A DNA stretch of 64,000 nt from positions 1-64,000 of the forward strand of contig JAIQFK010000023.1 of NCBI GenBank assembly GCA_020073305.1, in the 5' to 3' direction. Of this stretch, positions 51,079 through 60,915 are shown one piece after another. The notes beneath the pieces were generated by a model that worked only from the letters and a program-made list of their open reading frames with translations, had not been told where the DNA came from and did not search any database. This DNA is from Terriglobia bacterium. Lineage in GTDB: Bacteria > Acidobacteriota > Terriglobia > Bryobacterales > Bryobacteraceae. The position numbers and the translations under genes are program-made. Every line of letters starts with the position of its first letter. Position 1 is the first letter of the stretch.

Positions 51079-52350
51079 ATGATGAACAACTTTCTTCAGG
51101 CAGCGCTCGCTTTGTCTGCAGGGCTGGTCCTTTACACCTATTTTGGATACCCATTGGTCCTCGTGCTACTTACCAATTTCAAGCAACTCGTGGCGGACAT
51201 ACGCTTCGCTGCAGTTAAGCGGAATCGCCGCCGCAGCCGGTGCAGCCCGGAACTACCAAAGGTATCGCTGGTGTTCGCGGCCCACAACGAAGCCCCTGTA
51301 ATTGGATGGAAGATGCGGAATTGTAAGCATCTGAACTATCCCGCAGATCGGCTCGAGATCCTAGTTGGTTGTGATGGCTGCACGGATCGAACGGCCACAC
51401 TGGCGCGTCAGGCCAACGTGCCCAACGCGCGCATCCTGGAGATTTTAAATCGAGGTGGGAAACCGGCGACTTTAAACCTGGTAGTGCCTCTCGCTCAAGG
51501 AGACATCATTGTTCTCTGTGATAGCAATACGATGTTTGAGCCTGACACTCTTATGTTCCTGGTTCGGCACTTTGAAGAGCGGAACGTTGGCTGCGTGTGC
51601 GGCGAATTGCGCCTGGTGGATGGTAGCCAGAAAGGGAGTTCTGAGAATCTGTACTGGAAGTACGAGACGATGTTGAAGTTCCTGGAGAGCCGCCTCAATA
51701 TGCTCGTAGGGGCCAACGGCGGCATCTTCGCGATTCGCAGGGAACTCTTTACGCCTCTGCCGCCGGATGGGATCATTGACGACTTCCTGGTAGCGATGCG
51801 GATCCGGGCTGCTGGCCACAGGGTGATCTATGATCCTGAAGCGGTCGCCAGCGAAGAACTGGCGGAGGGCGTGCGCCACGAATTCCGACGAAGAATCCGG
51901 ATTGGCGCTGGCAATTTTCACGCGCTGAAGTACACGTGGAAGCTGCTGAATCCCACCATGGGATGGGTCGCATTGTCTTACTGGTCCCACAAGGTGTTCC
52001 GGTGGGTAGTGCCGCTTGCCTTGTGCATCGCGGAAGCGTCGGCGATTCTGCTGGCGAGCGATGTTCGGTATGCCGCGTTGGCCGCGGTTGGCGTCCTGAT
52101 TGTTGGGCTTGGGTTGGCAGGGTACCGTCTGGACCTTCGCGGAGTTCACTGGGCGCCTTGCAGTCTGCCCTACTACTTTCTTTCCATGAACCTGGCTCTG
52201 CTTCTGGGGTTTGTGCGTTTTCTCCGGCAATCCCAATCGACCGTTTGGAAACCAACTCCAAGACCGTCCTTTTCCCCGATCCACGCGGATCCGGAGGATG
52301 CCGGTCTGGCACCGGAAGATGGCCCCCGCTTCAAAGGAGCCCGCGTATGA
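51079..52350 (+). CDS. Membrane glycosyltransferase family 2
   Basis: A 423-residue processive-type GT2. An N-terminal membrane helix (ALALSAGLVLYTYFGYPLVL) precedes the GT-A domain: VSLVFAAHNEAPVIGWKMRN, the DCD-like VGCDGCTDRTA, the DxD-equivalent VLCDSNTMFEPDTL, GANGGIFAIRRELF and EEL-rich ASEELAEGVRHEFRRRIRIG (QxxRW-like position). C-terminal membrane segments follow (VVPLALCIAEASAILLAS and two more). It resembles the hyaluronan/cellulose synthase-like enzymes that build EPS repeat units. It overlaps the downstream NodB-like gene by ATGA. Confidence 0.92.
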   Translation: MMNNFLQAALALSAGLVLYTYFGYPLVLVLLTNFKQLVADIRFAAVKRNRRRSRCSPELPKVSLVFAAHNEAPVIGWKMRNCKHLNYPADRLEILVGCDGCTDRTATLARQANVPNARILEILNRGGKPATLNLVVPLAQGDIIVLCDSNTMFEPDTLMFLVRHFEERNVGCVCGELRLVDGSQKGSSENLYWKYETMLKFLESRLNMLVGANGGIFAIRRELFTPLPPDGIIDDFLVAMRIRAAGHRVIYDPEAVASEELAEGVRHEFRRRIRIGAGNFHALKYTWKLLNPTMGWVALSYWSHKVFRWVVPLALCIAEASAILLASDVRYAALAAVGVLIVGLGLAGYRLDLRGVHWAPCSLPYYFLSMNLALLLGFVRFLRQSQSTVWKPTPRPSFSPIHADPEDAGLAPEDGPRFKGARV

Positions 52351-53429
52351 TTGGGGCGCTACGGACGGCGCACTTGTGGCTGCCCGGATACTGCCGATCC
52401 CGAATGCACGTGCGCGGCCTGGAACCGCCTAAACGGATCTGGCTCATGATCGCGGATCATTTCGAGCCTTGGTGGCGAAACCCGGACGACCAAAAGGCCT
52501 TGGAGCGCGTGGCCCGCTGGACCTTGTTATGGCCCGAAATTGCCCAGCGGCACTGTGACAGCGCCGGCCGCCCCGCCTGCTATACCTTCTTCTACCCCGA
52601 GGAACAATACCATCCACAGGCGATGGACGATCTGACTACGTTGTGCCGGGAAAAAATCGGCGACGTTGAAATCCATTTGCATCACGAGCACGATACCGAA
52701 GACCAGTTCGCGAACCGTATGGGTTTGTTCATAGACCGGTTGCATAACCGGCATGGCCTGCTCCACAAGGAAAACGGGCGGCCGGCCTTTGCGTTCATTC
52801 ACGGGAACTGGGCCCTGGACAACTCGCTTCCTGGAGGACGATTCTGCGGCCTCAACAACGAGATTTCTTTGTTGCGCGAGTTGGGCTGCTATGCGGATTT
52901 CACGCTTCCCAGCGCGCCTTCGCCGGCACAGGTGAGCATGGTGAATACCATCTACTGGGCGACCGACGATGCTTCGCGGCCGAAGTCGCACGACCGCGGC
53001 ATACCGGTTCAAGCGGGCGGCGCCGTCTGCGGCGATCTTCTGATGGTACCTGGCCCGTTGACTCTGAATCTGAAGGAGTGGAATCGGCCCCTCGTACCGA
53101 AAATCGAGACCGGAGAGTTGGCCGGATATGCGCTTCCCTCCAGGCACCGAGCCAGCCTATGGACGAAGGCCGCTCCGCGAATTGGCGAGGACGTATTCGT
53201 CAAGCTGTTCACGCATGGCGCGCCGGAAAGAAACGCCGTCGCTCTGCTGGAAGGCGGCGCGCTGGGTCGCACCCTGGATTATGTGGTCGAAGAAGCCAAT
53301 CGCATAGGGGCCCAATTGCTGTTCGTCTCTGCCTGGCAGATGTGGAAGGCAATTGATGCTGTCCGCTGCAAATCCGACCCGCTGGCAGCCGTGGGGATCG
53401 GCGAGATGGCCGGGGCGATGAGGAACTGA
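52347..53429 (+). CDS. NodB-like/polysaccharide-deacetylase-related protein
   Basis: A 360-residue protein. RIWLMIADHFEPWWRNPDDQ near the N-terminus and YTFFYPEEQYHPQAMDDLTT followed by GDVEIHLHHEHDTEDQF look like the Asp and His-x3-His metal site of NodB-fold enzymes, in a divergent arrangement. KLFTHGAPERNAVALL may hold the final His. No signal peptide is seen, so it could act on cytoplasmic or lipid-linked precursors. The ATG at 52347 overlaps the GT2 stop; upstream codons in this frame are a shadow of the GT2 gene. The family assignment is moderate. Confidence 0.7.
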   Translation: MIGALRTAHLWLPGYCRSRMHVRGLEPPKRIWLMIADHFEPWWRNPDDQKALERVARWTLLWPEIAQRHCDSAGRPACYTFFYPEEQYHPQAMDDLTTLCREKIGDVEIHLHHEHDTEDQFANRMGLFIDRLHNRHGLLHKENGRPAFAFIHGNWALDNSLPGGRFCGLNNEISLLRELGCYADFTLPSAPSPAQVSMVNTIYWATDDASRPKSHDRGIPVQAGGAVCGDLLMVPGPLTLNLKEWNRPLVPKIETGELAGYALPSRHRASLWTKAAPRIGEDVFVKLFTHGAPERNAVALLEGGALGRTLDYVVEEANRIGAQLLFVSAWQMWKAIDAVRCKSDPLAAVGIGEMAGAMRN

Positions 53430-54763
53430 TGCAGCTATACCGGCATCTGCTGGGGTCCGTCTTCTTGCCTGCCTACGATGGAATTCGGTCTCGGAGGTAC
53501 GTGGGACACAGCCGCTTTCTTGAGGTCAGTCAGTGGTGGAAACCCGAACAACTCATCGCGTTTCAGTGGGCCGAATTGCATAAATTACTACGGCATGCAT
53601 TCGACTTCGTTCCCTACTACCGGTGGAAGTACCGCGCCGTGGGCGCATCTTTCTCCGACATCCGTACCTGGGACGATTTCAAGCGCCTGCCTAGGTTGAC
53701 CCGCGGTGAAATCCGGCAGCACCGTGAAGAGTTATGCTCGACCGCATACCAGGGAAAGCTGCTTCCGCACGCCACCGGAGGTTCCACCGGCGTGCCTACC
53801 CGTTTCTACCGGACCTACGAAAGCTATGACTGGCGGACCGCCGCCAAGGATCGGGTCTACTCTTGGCCGGGACTGCACGTTGGCGATAAGTCCGTTTATC
53901 TGTGGGGTGCGCCTGTCGGAGATGTTCCAAAATACCAGATCTGGAAGACCTGGCTGCATGAAACAGTGCAGCGGCAGCGGACCTTCAATACATTTTCCCA
54001 AACCGAAGAACTGTGGTGGCGCATTCATGCGGAAATTTGCCGCTACCGTCCCGCTGCAATCGTCGGCTATGTTTCGAGCCTGCAGCAGTTCGCCGGTTTC
54101 CTTGGGCGGACCAAGCGCAACATACCACGTGTGAGAGGCGTCATTGCGGCCGCGGAACCGTTGTTTGAGGGTGTGCGCCGAACGATGGAGGAAGCATTCG
54201 AGGCCCCGGTGTATAACACCTATGGATCGCGCGAGTTCATGTCGCTTGCCGGGGAGTGCGAGCAGCGGGACGGACTTCACGTCAACTCCGAGAACGTCGT
54301 TGTTGAAGCCGGAGGTGAATTCGATGAGCCGTCGAATATCATTGTGACCGACCTTCACAACTACGGAATGCCCTTCATACGGTATGAAACCGGCGATCTC
54401 GGCAAACTGAAAGACGGCTTGTGCGCCTGCGGACGCGGCCTGCCGCGCTTGGCGGAAATCGAAGGACGCGTCTTGGACAGACTGCGCACCGCGGACGGCC
54501 GCATCGTTCCAGGGGAGTTCTTCCCTCACCTGCTGAAAGAGATTCCCGAGTTCGTGCAGTATCGCGTGGAACAGAAGGACCTGGAGCGAATCGTCATCTC
54601 AGCGGTAATGACCTGCGAGCTCTCCAGCCACAGTCGGGAATTGCTCGATCGCGAAATTGGTAAAGTCTTCGGCGGCGCGACCCGGTGTGACATACAGCCG
54701 GTAGAGGAAATTCCAGCTCTTCCGTCGGGAAAGCGGCGAATCACCATTGGAATGGCGGGCTGA
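53429..54763 (+). CDS. CapK/PaaK-like adenylate-forming enzyme
   Basis: A 444-residue protein of the phenylacetate-CoA ligase/CapK group: LLRHAFDFVPYYRWKYRAVG near residue 50, the ATP-site HATGGSTGVPTRFYRT, YNTYGSREFMSLAGECEQRD, VTDLHNYGMPFIRYETGDLG, and the Cys-rich LCACGRGLPRLAEIEGRVLD. CapK proteins are found in many capsule and EPS loci; they probably activate a small acid for attachment to a sugar. Its ATG shares one base with the upstream TGA. This is the second adenylate-forming enzyme in the locus, besides the FAAL at 36074. Confidence 0.9.
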   Translation: MQLYRHLLGSVFLPAYDGIRSRRYVGHSRFLEVSQWWKPEQLIAFQWAELHKLLRHAFDFVPYYRWKYRAVGASFSDIRTWDDFKRLPRLTRGEIRQHREELCSTAYQGKLLPHATGGSTGVPTRFYRTYESYDWRTAAKDRVYSWPGLHVGDKSVYLWGAPVGDVPKYQIWKTWLHETVQRQRTFNTFSQTEELWWRIHAEICRYRPAAIVGYVSSLQQFAGFLGRTKRNIPRVRGVIAAAEPLFEGVRRTMEEAFEAPVYNTYGSREFMSLAGECEQRDGLHVNSENVVVEAGGEFDEPSNIIVTDLHNYGMPFIRYETGDLGKLKDGLCACGRGLPRLAEIEGRVLDRLRTADGRIVPGEFFPHLLKEIPEFVQYRVEQKDLERIVISAVMTCELSSHSRELLDREIGKVFGGATRCDIQPVEEIPALPSGKRRITIGMAG

Positions 54764-54772
54764 CTCGGGAAA

Positions 54773-55864
54773 ATGAGAATCGCGCACGTAATCGATAGCA
54801 TGGAGGTCGGCGGCGCCGAGGCCGTGGTGGCTGCGCTCTGCCGTTTGCAGGGTGCTGCCGGACACCAGGTTTCGCTGCATTGTCTGTTCCAAGGCGGGAC
54901 CTTGGCTGAGAAACTTGAGACCGAGGGGTTTCCCATCTTTGTGCACGGTCCCGCCGCCGGCAAGCTCGTCTGGCGGCTTTACCGGGAATTCCGGCGCTTC
55001 GGGCCGCATGTCGTGCATTGCCACAATAAGGCAGCCACCGTTCACGCGGCGCCGGTTGCCCGGCTGGCCGGTGCCCGCGCTGTGTTCAGCACCCGGCATG
55101 GGATGGCGGCGCCTCCCTATCGCCTGCGCAAAGATTTCAAGTATTGGGCTTGCGCAGCTCTGTTTTGCAGCGGTGTGGTGGCTGTCTGCGAGACCGCGCG
55201 GCGCAACATGCATCGGAACGCTGGGGCTCTCGCCCGCCGCGTGATCACCATTCGCAACGGGGCGCATCCCGCGCCGTCGTCTGGCGACTACGTGGGGACG
55301 CGAGGTGACGGCTTCAAGATGGTCACCGTCGGAAGGCTGGCGCCGGCAAAGGACTATCAGGGGCTTCTGAGAAGTGTCGCCGTCGCGCTGCCTCATGTCC
55401 CCGACCTCCAACTTTGGATCGTGGGAGACGGGCGCGAAGCATCTTCGCTGAAGGCCCTTGTTGCGGAGTTGGGGATTGGGCCATCCGTCCAGTTCTTCGG
55501 TGAGCAGAAAACCGTGGGAGATTGGCTGACTCGCGCGGACGTGTTTGTGTTGTCTTCCGTCAGCGAAGGTCTGCCCATTTCGATTCTCGAAGCAATGGCC
55601 GCTGGATTACCTGCGATTGTCACCGATGTTGGGGGAATGCCGGAAGTGCTCGGCCTCTCGGGTGCGGGCAAGGTGGTGCCGGTCGGGAAGGTAGATCTGC
55701 TGGCGCAGGCCATTACCGAATTCGCGTCGCGCCGCCGGGATCTCAAGGAACTGGGCCAGAAAGCCCGATCCTGCTATCTGCAGCACTTTCTGCCGGAACG
55801 AATGGCGGAAGAGTATCTCAATCTATACCGGTCGTATCTACCCGGTGAACAGGCGGCAATCTGA
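54773..55864 (+). CDS. Glycosyltransferase family 4
   Basis: A 363-residue GT-B enzyme. MRIAHVIDSMEVGGAEAVVA is a textbook GT4 N-terminus; HVVHCHNKAATVHAAPVARL and FSTRHGMAAPPYRL follow. The donor site reads FKMVTVGRLAPAKDYQGLLR, LWIVGDGREASSLKALVAEL and LSSVSEGLPISILEAMAAGLP, with the E-x7-E pair. It is 9 bases after the CapK-like stop and 1 base before the Wzy-like start, so it is part of the same operon. Confidence 0.94.
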   Translation: MRIAHVIDSMEVGGAEAVVAALCRLQGAAGHQVSLHCLFQGGTLAEKLETEGFPIFVHGPAAGKLVWRLYREFRRFGPHVVHCHNKAATVHAAPVARLAGARAVFSTRHGMAAPPYRLRKDFKYWACAALFCSGVVAVCETARRNMHRNAGALARRVITIRNGAHPAPSSGDYVGTRGDGFKMVTVGRLAPAKDYQGLLRSVAVALPHVPDLQLWIVGDGREASSLKALVAELGIGPSVQFFGEQKTVGDWLTRADVFVLSSVSEGLPISILEAMAAGLPAIVTDVGGMPEVLGLSGAGKVVPVGKVDLLAQAITEFASRRRDLKELGQKARSCYLQHFLPERMAEEYLNLYRSYLPGEQAAI

Positions 55865-55865
55865 C

Positions 55866-57218
55866 ATGGGTATCTTCTTTCTGATTCTGTACCTGTTCAC
55901 ATCTTTTATCTTCCCGGGCGAGATCTTTCCAGGTCTGATCCCTTATCACCTGCCTTACTGGATTGGAATCGGTGGTTTGGCGGCCTCGCTCGTCCTAGTC
56001 TTCGTTCGTCGCGGAGCACCGCTGCGAAGTATCCAGGTGTACATCCTGTTTGGTTTTTTTACCGTGCTGATTCTCTCCTGGGTGATCGCCGACCATTCGT
56101 GGGGGGCCCTGCCGGAAGCCAGTAAACAATTTGCGCCATCGTTGACCATGTTCGTGTTGACCGTCTGCAGTGTGGACTCACTGAGAAAGCTAAACGTGGT
56201 AACCGGCTTTGTGGTGCTCCTCTCGTTCATGATCCTGGCTCAGGGCTTTGCCGCTTACCATTTCGGCATTAACAAAAAGATGTTTCTATTCGATGCGGCT
56301 AGAGCAGAAGAACACTCGCCGGAGGCTGACACGGTTGATGAGAGCTCCACCGACGACCCGGATGAACCCGCGAACGAAGACGATGCTCCAGCCAAGCGAA
56401 TTCGGGGGCTTGGCATTCTCCACGACCCGAATGACCTGGCTCTCAGCTTCGTGGCAACTCTGCCGCTCATCAGCATAGGTGTGAGACGCTTGCGAATTAT
56501 GAGGTTCTTGTTGGCATTCCTTCTCTCCGCAGCCTTATGCTACGGCGTCTATCTGACCCACTCCCGTGGGGGCACGCTCGGTCTCCTGTTTGTGCTCTTT
56601 TGCATCTTCGCCAGACGGGTGGGACGCCTGCGTGCGGTGATGTTGGTAGGCATTCTGGCAATTGGTGCAGTCGCAGTTGACATCGGCGGAGGACGCAGTT
56701 TCTCGGTGCAAGACGAATCCGCAGTCGGCCGTATCGATGCATGGTCTGAAGGTCTTCAGATGCTGAAATCGCAGCCAATTACCGGTGTGGGCTACCGGCA
56801 ATTCACCGAGCACCATCCCTTGACGGCGCACAATTCCTTCGTCCTGTGTTTCGCTGAGACCGGCTTGGTCGGCTACTTTCTGTGGCTCAGTCTGTTGGGC
56901 ATTACCTTGCTCCAGTTGCAAAAACTGAAGGATCTCCCGGAATCCATTCCGCTAGAGCTAGACATCAGAAGGCACGCGTCGATTCTGCAGGCCGCACTGA
57001 TTGGGTTCATGGCGGCGGCCTTTTTTCTCTCGAGGACATATGTCCCATTTCTTTACCTGTTAATCGGTCTCTCCGCCTCATTGGTTTTGATCGCAAAAAA
57101 GAACGACGTGCCGCTAGTGTTGCCGACCTATGTCAGGATCGGAGCTCTGATAGCTGCATCGGAGCTGGCAAGTATTTTTTTGATTTACATCATTAGAGAG
57201 TTGGAGTTTGTTGCTTGA
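55866..57218 (+). CDS. O-antigen ligase/polymerase-like membrane protein (Wzy/WaaL)
   Basis: A 450-residue protein with about 10-12 membrane segments (IFFLILYLFTSFIFPG, YWIGIGGLAASLVLVFV, and others). A large loop holds the conserved HSRGGTLGLLFVLF and the GRIDAWSEGLQMLKSQPITG followed by VGYRQFTEHHPLTAHNSFV, the Wzy_C signature with its essential Arg and His. An unusually acidic loop (about residues 150-180, EEHSPEADTVDESSTDDPDE) precedes it. It should polymerise the EPS repeat unit in the periplasm. The ATG at 55866 is preferred over 55845, which would overlap the GT4 3' end. Confidence 0.9.
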   Translation: MGIFFLILYLFTSFIFPGEIFPGLIPYHLPYWIGIGGLAASLVLVFVRRGAPLRSIQVYILFGFFTVLILSWVIADHSWGALPEASKQFAPSLTMFVLTVCSVDSLRKLNVVTGFVVLLSFMILAQGFAAYHFGINKKMFLFDAARAEEHSPEADTVDESSTDDPDEPANEDDAPAKRIRGLGILHDPNDLALSFVATLPLISIGVRRLRIMRFLLAFLLSAALCYGVYLTHSRGGTLGLLFVLFCIFARRVGRLRAVMLVGILAIGAVAVDIGGGRSFSVQDESAVGRIDAWSEGLQMLKSQPITGVGYRQFTEHHPLTAHNSFVLCFAETGLVGYFLWLSLLGITLLQLQKLKDLPESIPLELDIRRHASILQAALIGFMAAAFFLSRTYVPFLYLLIGLSASLVLIAKKNDVPLVLPTYVRIGALIAASELASIFLIYIIRELEFVA

Positions 57219-58789
57219 GCACAGACGCGCCAACCGCTAGCCCTAAGACGATAGCCGGTAATTCGTTTTGGTATGCCCTGGATGCATCAGCTACGACAAT
57301 TGTCATGCTGATTGCGTCCGTGCCCGTGGCGCGAGTTATGGGTCCAAAAGTTCTCGGCCACTATATTTACCTGTTGTTTCTCACCGGAACGGCTCAGCGG
57401 TTGGCCAACTTTGGTATTCCTGCAACTTGCTGCAAATACATGGCGGAGTTTCTGGGGCGGCAGCAATATGGTATCGCTCACGAGGTGTTTCGGGTCACGT
57501 TCCGGTATCAGGCGACGATTTCTGGAATCATCACATCTCTGGGCCTCTGTCTTGTCGCCTTCTCGGAACCGGAATACCGGCTGATTGCAGCTTTGATCGT
57601 CGCCAGCATGTGGCCGGCAATGATCAGCTATATCCCGGCCCAGGCAAACGTAGCGGCGGAGAATCTTCGGGCCAATCTGCCGGCTAGTATCGTCTACCTG
57701 ATAACCTACACCGCACTGGTCATACTCTCGCTGGCGCTTCATTGGGGCCTTGTTGGCTTAGCCATTGCCACCCTGGTATCGCGAGTATTGGAGGCGGGGT
57801 TACGATACTTCGGGGTTCAGAGGTGGCTACGAAGTTATCCCAGGGCGGCCCTGCCGCCACAACTACGGAATCGGATGTTTAACTTCTCTCGCCATAATCT
57901 GGTCCTGCTGGCGCTCGGCCTTGTGGTCTGGGATCGTTCGGAAGTTCTTTTCTTGAAACAGCTCTCGGATGTTCAGCAGGTGGCGTTTTATTCGCTGGCG
58001 TTCAGCATCGCAAACCAGCTTCTGATGGTGCCGAGAGCCCTTTCGAATGCCATTGGAATCACGATTCTGGCGCAATACGGACGCGATCCGCTGCGTCTTG
58101 GCGCTCTGGTGAGAAATGCCACCCGGTATGTCAGTGTGCTCGCTATCCCGCTATTTCTGGGCACCGCGGCCATTGCCGAGCCCCTCATCCGGTCGACTTA
58201 CGGCGGCGGCTATGTGGCCGTGGTGCCCGTCCTGTGGATCATTTGCATCTCCTCGATTCCGCGAGCATTTCAACTGCACACGGAGTATCTCTTGCAAGCA
58301 ACGGAGAAGCAGAGGTTCATGGTGAAGTGGCTGGCGGTTACCGCCCTTGTGAATGTGTCCTTGGATGCGCTCATCATTCCAAATCACGGCGCCCTGGGCG
58401 CTGCCATTGCGAACGGATTGGCCCAAACGATGGGCGTTGCTGGCTTGTTCTGGAAAGCGGATGGGGCATATTCGATGCGATCGCAAATCCGGTTTCTTGG
58501 AGCCCTTTGCGTGTCGGGAGCCGTGATGGTGGGCGCGGTCCTCGTGGTTGTTCGTGCTCTGCCCCCCTGGTTAGGTCTGGTCGCCGGCGTCGCCATTGGT
58601 GCCGTCATTTTCTTCGTGTGTCTTCGGACTACTCGATCATTGGAAGCGGAGGACTGGGGCCGCTTGCACCAGTGGACGCAGCCATTGCCAAGGCCGATCC
58701 ATAGGATCATGCTTCGTCTTCTAGCTTTGCAGTTTGGGCCGGACTCCTCGCCTGCGCCGGTGGTAGCGGCCCAGAGTTCAAACCAGTAA
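57215..58789 (+). CDS. Polysaccharide flippase, Wzx/MATE-like
   Basis: A 524-residue protein with 12-14 predicted membrane helices and the oligosaccharide-flippase pattern: TIAGNSFWYALDASATTIVM, VARVMGPKVLGHYIYLLFLT, RLANFGIPATCCKYMAEFLG, and FYSLAFSIANQLLMVPRALS in the middle. It translocates undecaprenyl-linked repeat units. The start is a TTG at 57215 overlapping the Wzy-like TGA (TTGA). It is the last gene of the plus-strand operon that begins at 47220. Confidence 0.9.
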   Translation: MSTDAPTASPKTIAGNSFWYALDASATTIVMLIASVPVARVMGPKVLGHYIYLLFLTGTAQRLANFGIPATCCKYMAEFLGRQQYGIAHEVFRVTFRYQATISGIITSLGLCLVAFSEPEYRLIAALIVASMWPAMISYIPAQANVAAENLRANLPASIVYLITYTALVILSLALHWGLVGLAIATLVSRVLEAGLRYFGVQRWLRSYPRAALPPQLRNRMFNFSRHNLVLLALGLVVWDRSEVLFLKQLSDVQQVAFYSLAFSIANQLLMVPRALSNAIGITILAQYGRDPLRLGALVRNATRYVSVLAIPLFLGTAAIAEPLIRSTYGGGYVAVVPVLWIICISSIPRAFQLHTEYLLQATEKQRFMVKWLAVTALVNVSLDALIIPNHGALGAAIANGLAQTMGVAGLFWKADGAYSMRSQIRFLGALCVSGAVMVGAVLVVVRALPPWLGLVAGVAIGAVIFFVCLRTTRSLEAEDWGRLHQWTQPLPRPIHRIMLRLLALQFGPDSSPAPVVAAQSSNQ

Positions 58790-58897
58790 GAGGAAACGTG
58801 GGTGGTCTACGCGCAGGTTTTTGGTTCGCTTTCCGCGGACGTCCGAAAACGATAGCGCAGATCTCGGATTCTCGAATCAGCGAGGTCGAATGCAGGT

Positions 58898-60202
58898 TTA
58901 CAGACGGACAATCTTTGCCGAGTCAATTCCCTTGAGAGCGTTGCGGGTGTCCAAGACCAGCTTGGCCTGCTCGGCGATCTTGGGGAAGTTAAATACTGAA
59001 TGGTCTGTGACGATCGCGGTGCAGTCGGCCTGCGCCACCATGCCGACATCTTCCCCATCGAGACGCTCCCCTTCCAGGTCGAGCGAAGCTACGTACGGGT
59101 CGGAATAAGTGATTCGCGCGCCCCGGTGTTTCAACAACACCATGATGTCCAGCGCCGGCGATTCTCGCACATCATCGATATTCTTTTTGTACGCCACGCC
59201 CAAGATATGAATATGGGAGCCTTTGACCGGCTTGCCATGATCGTTGAGCGCATTCTGGATTTTGTCCACAACAAAATGCGGCATCTGGCCGTTAATATAT
59301 CCGGCCAGTTCGATGAAGCGCGCCTCGATGCCGGCTTGTTTGGTTTTCCAGGAAAGATAAAACGGGTCGATGGGAATACAGTGTCCGCCCAACCCCGGCC
59401 CCGGGTAAAACGGCATAAAGCCAAACGGCTTGGTGGCAGCCGCTTCGATCACTTCCCACACGTCGATTCCGATGCGATCACACATCATCGCCATCTCGTT
59501 TGCCAACCCGATATTGATCATGCGAAAGGTGTTCTCGAGCAGCTTCACCATCTCGGCGACCCGCGTCGAGCTGACCGCTACCACATTCTCGAGCGCCTGT
59601 GAATAGAACTGCCGGCCCATCTCCGTGCACGCAGCTGTAACACCACCCACCACCTTCGGAATGTTGGAGGTGTTGTACTTCGGATTGCCGGGATCGACAC
59701 GCTCGGGCGAAAAGCACAGGAAGAAATCCCGGCCCACCTTCAGACCACCCTGCTCCAGCGTAGGCAACACCAGTTCGTCGGTCGTGCCCGGATAAGTGGT
59801 CGATTCCAGAATGATCAGCATCCCAGCATGCAGATACTTTGCGATCTCGCCGCAAGCCGACACGATATAGCTCATGTCCGGATCCTTGGTTTTACGCAGC
59901 GGCGTGGGCACGCAGATATTCACCGTTTCCAGGTCCCGGACGACGGAGAAATCCGTCGTGGCGCTCAGCTTTCCGGATTCTACCAGCCGCGCGAGTTCCG
60001 AGCTCGGTACGTCGCCGACGTAAGATTCACCGGCGTTCACCCGTGCGGTTTTGGAATCGCTGAGATCGATTCCGGTGACGCCGAAGCCCGCCTTGGCAAA
60101 CTCCACTGCCAGCGGCAAGCCCACGTAACCCAGACCCACAACTCCAACCTTCGCCTGGCGCGACCGGATCTTTTCCTCGAGGGCATGGACGGCCGATTGC
60201 AT
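58898..60202 (-). CDS. UDP-sugar 6-dehydrogenase (WbpA/WecC-type nucleotide sugar dehydrogenase)
   Basis: A 434-residue enzyme. The NAD motif is KVGVVGLGYVGLPLAVEFAK near residue 18, followed by LILEST-type MLIILESTTYPGTTDELVLP, LCFSPERVDPGNP, KLLENTFRMINIGLANEMAM, and the catalytic Cys in GPGLGGHCIPIDPFYLSWK (about residue 273). It oxidises a UDP-hexose or UDP-N-acetylhexosamine to the uronic acid, giving an acidic sugar for the EPS; this agrees with lyase-like enzymes in the locus. The ATG at 60202 gives the normal family length; the longer frame adds a non-homologous N-terminus. Confidence 0.93.
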   Translation of the reverse strand: MQSAVHALEEKIRSRQAKVGVVGLGYVGLPLAVEFAKAGFGVTGIDLSDSKTARVNAGESYVGDVPSSELARLVESGKLSATTDFSVVRDLETVNICVPTPLRKTKDPDMSYIVSACGEIAKYLHAGMLIILESTTYPGTTDELVLPTLEQGGLKVGRDFFLCFSPERVDPGNPKYNTSNIPKVVGGVTAACTEMGRQFYSQALENVVAVSSTRVAEMVKLLENTFRMINIGLANEMAMMCDRIGIDVWEVIEAAATKPFGFMPFYPGPGLGGHCIPIDPFYLSWKTKQAGIEARFIELAGYINGQMPHFVVDKIQNALNDHGKPVKGSHIHILGVAYKKNIDDVRESPALDIMVLLKHRGARITYSDPYVASLDLEGERLDGEDVGMVAQADCTAIVTDHSVFNFPKIAEQAKLVLDTRNALKGIDSAKIVRL

Positions 60203-60915
60203 GCTGGTTTGGGGACTCGTCACTTTGCCCAGTTTCTCACAGGAAATCCGGTACCGTTGTGAAATTTGGGCCGGCGCGCCGATTCCTCCTGCTCCTGGAT
60301 TGACTGAGGGTGCGGTTTCTGCAAACAACGTGCAGCGCCTTAAATTCAATGCCATCGTGGCAGACAGAATGAAAGAACTCGGCTGGCAAGCTCAAAAGGA
60401 AACTCAATTGACGGCTCTCATTGGTAAGCCTCTCGACCGGCGGAACTGGGGTCGGTCGCCGCCAAGGCGCTCACGAAACGCATCAGGGGACCCGTCGGCA
60501 ACGGACCCGAGAAAATCCTACTGCCCGCAGAACGGGTTGTCCGCCGATCCACCTGCCCTCCGCCTACAAGCTGACCGCCTGCGCGCGTAAACCTTGCGCT
60601 CGTCAGCGGTGGTCCTGGTTTCGGCGCCGATCATGGCGTTGACCGCTCGCGCTCGGCGCAACTCACTTCCGTAAACTAATCTGCGGGATTATGGCCGTTA
60701 CTCGATTGCATCGGTGTTACAAAGCGAGGCGTCTTCGACTGAGCCTGCCCGAATCGGACCGCAGCTCGATTCGGGCTAGCGGATTAAAAAATCTTTACCT
60801 TGAGCCCCGCCTGACCGATAATCGGAATAACTAACCCAGAAGGCAGTTCTGAAGCTGAGAAACAATAACGTGCGCCGGTTCTCGCTTCCAGGTGTCCTTA
60901 GCGAAGGATATTTTG
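60203..60915. other. Mostly non-coding stretch with a possible decayed gene
   Basis: About 710 bases. Around 60345-60450 the plus strand reads NAIVADRMKELGWQAQKETQ and LTALIGKPLDRRNWG, which looks like true protein sequence in the style of uncharacterised nuclease-like proteins, then breaks into Arg/Pro-rich noise. It is best seen as a gene fragment. From 60600 to 60900 nothing is recognised. Confidence 0.3.
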
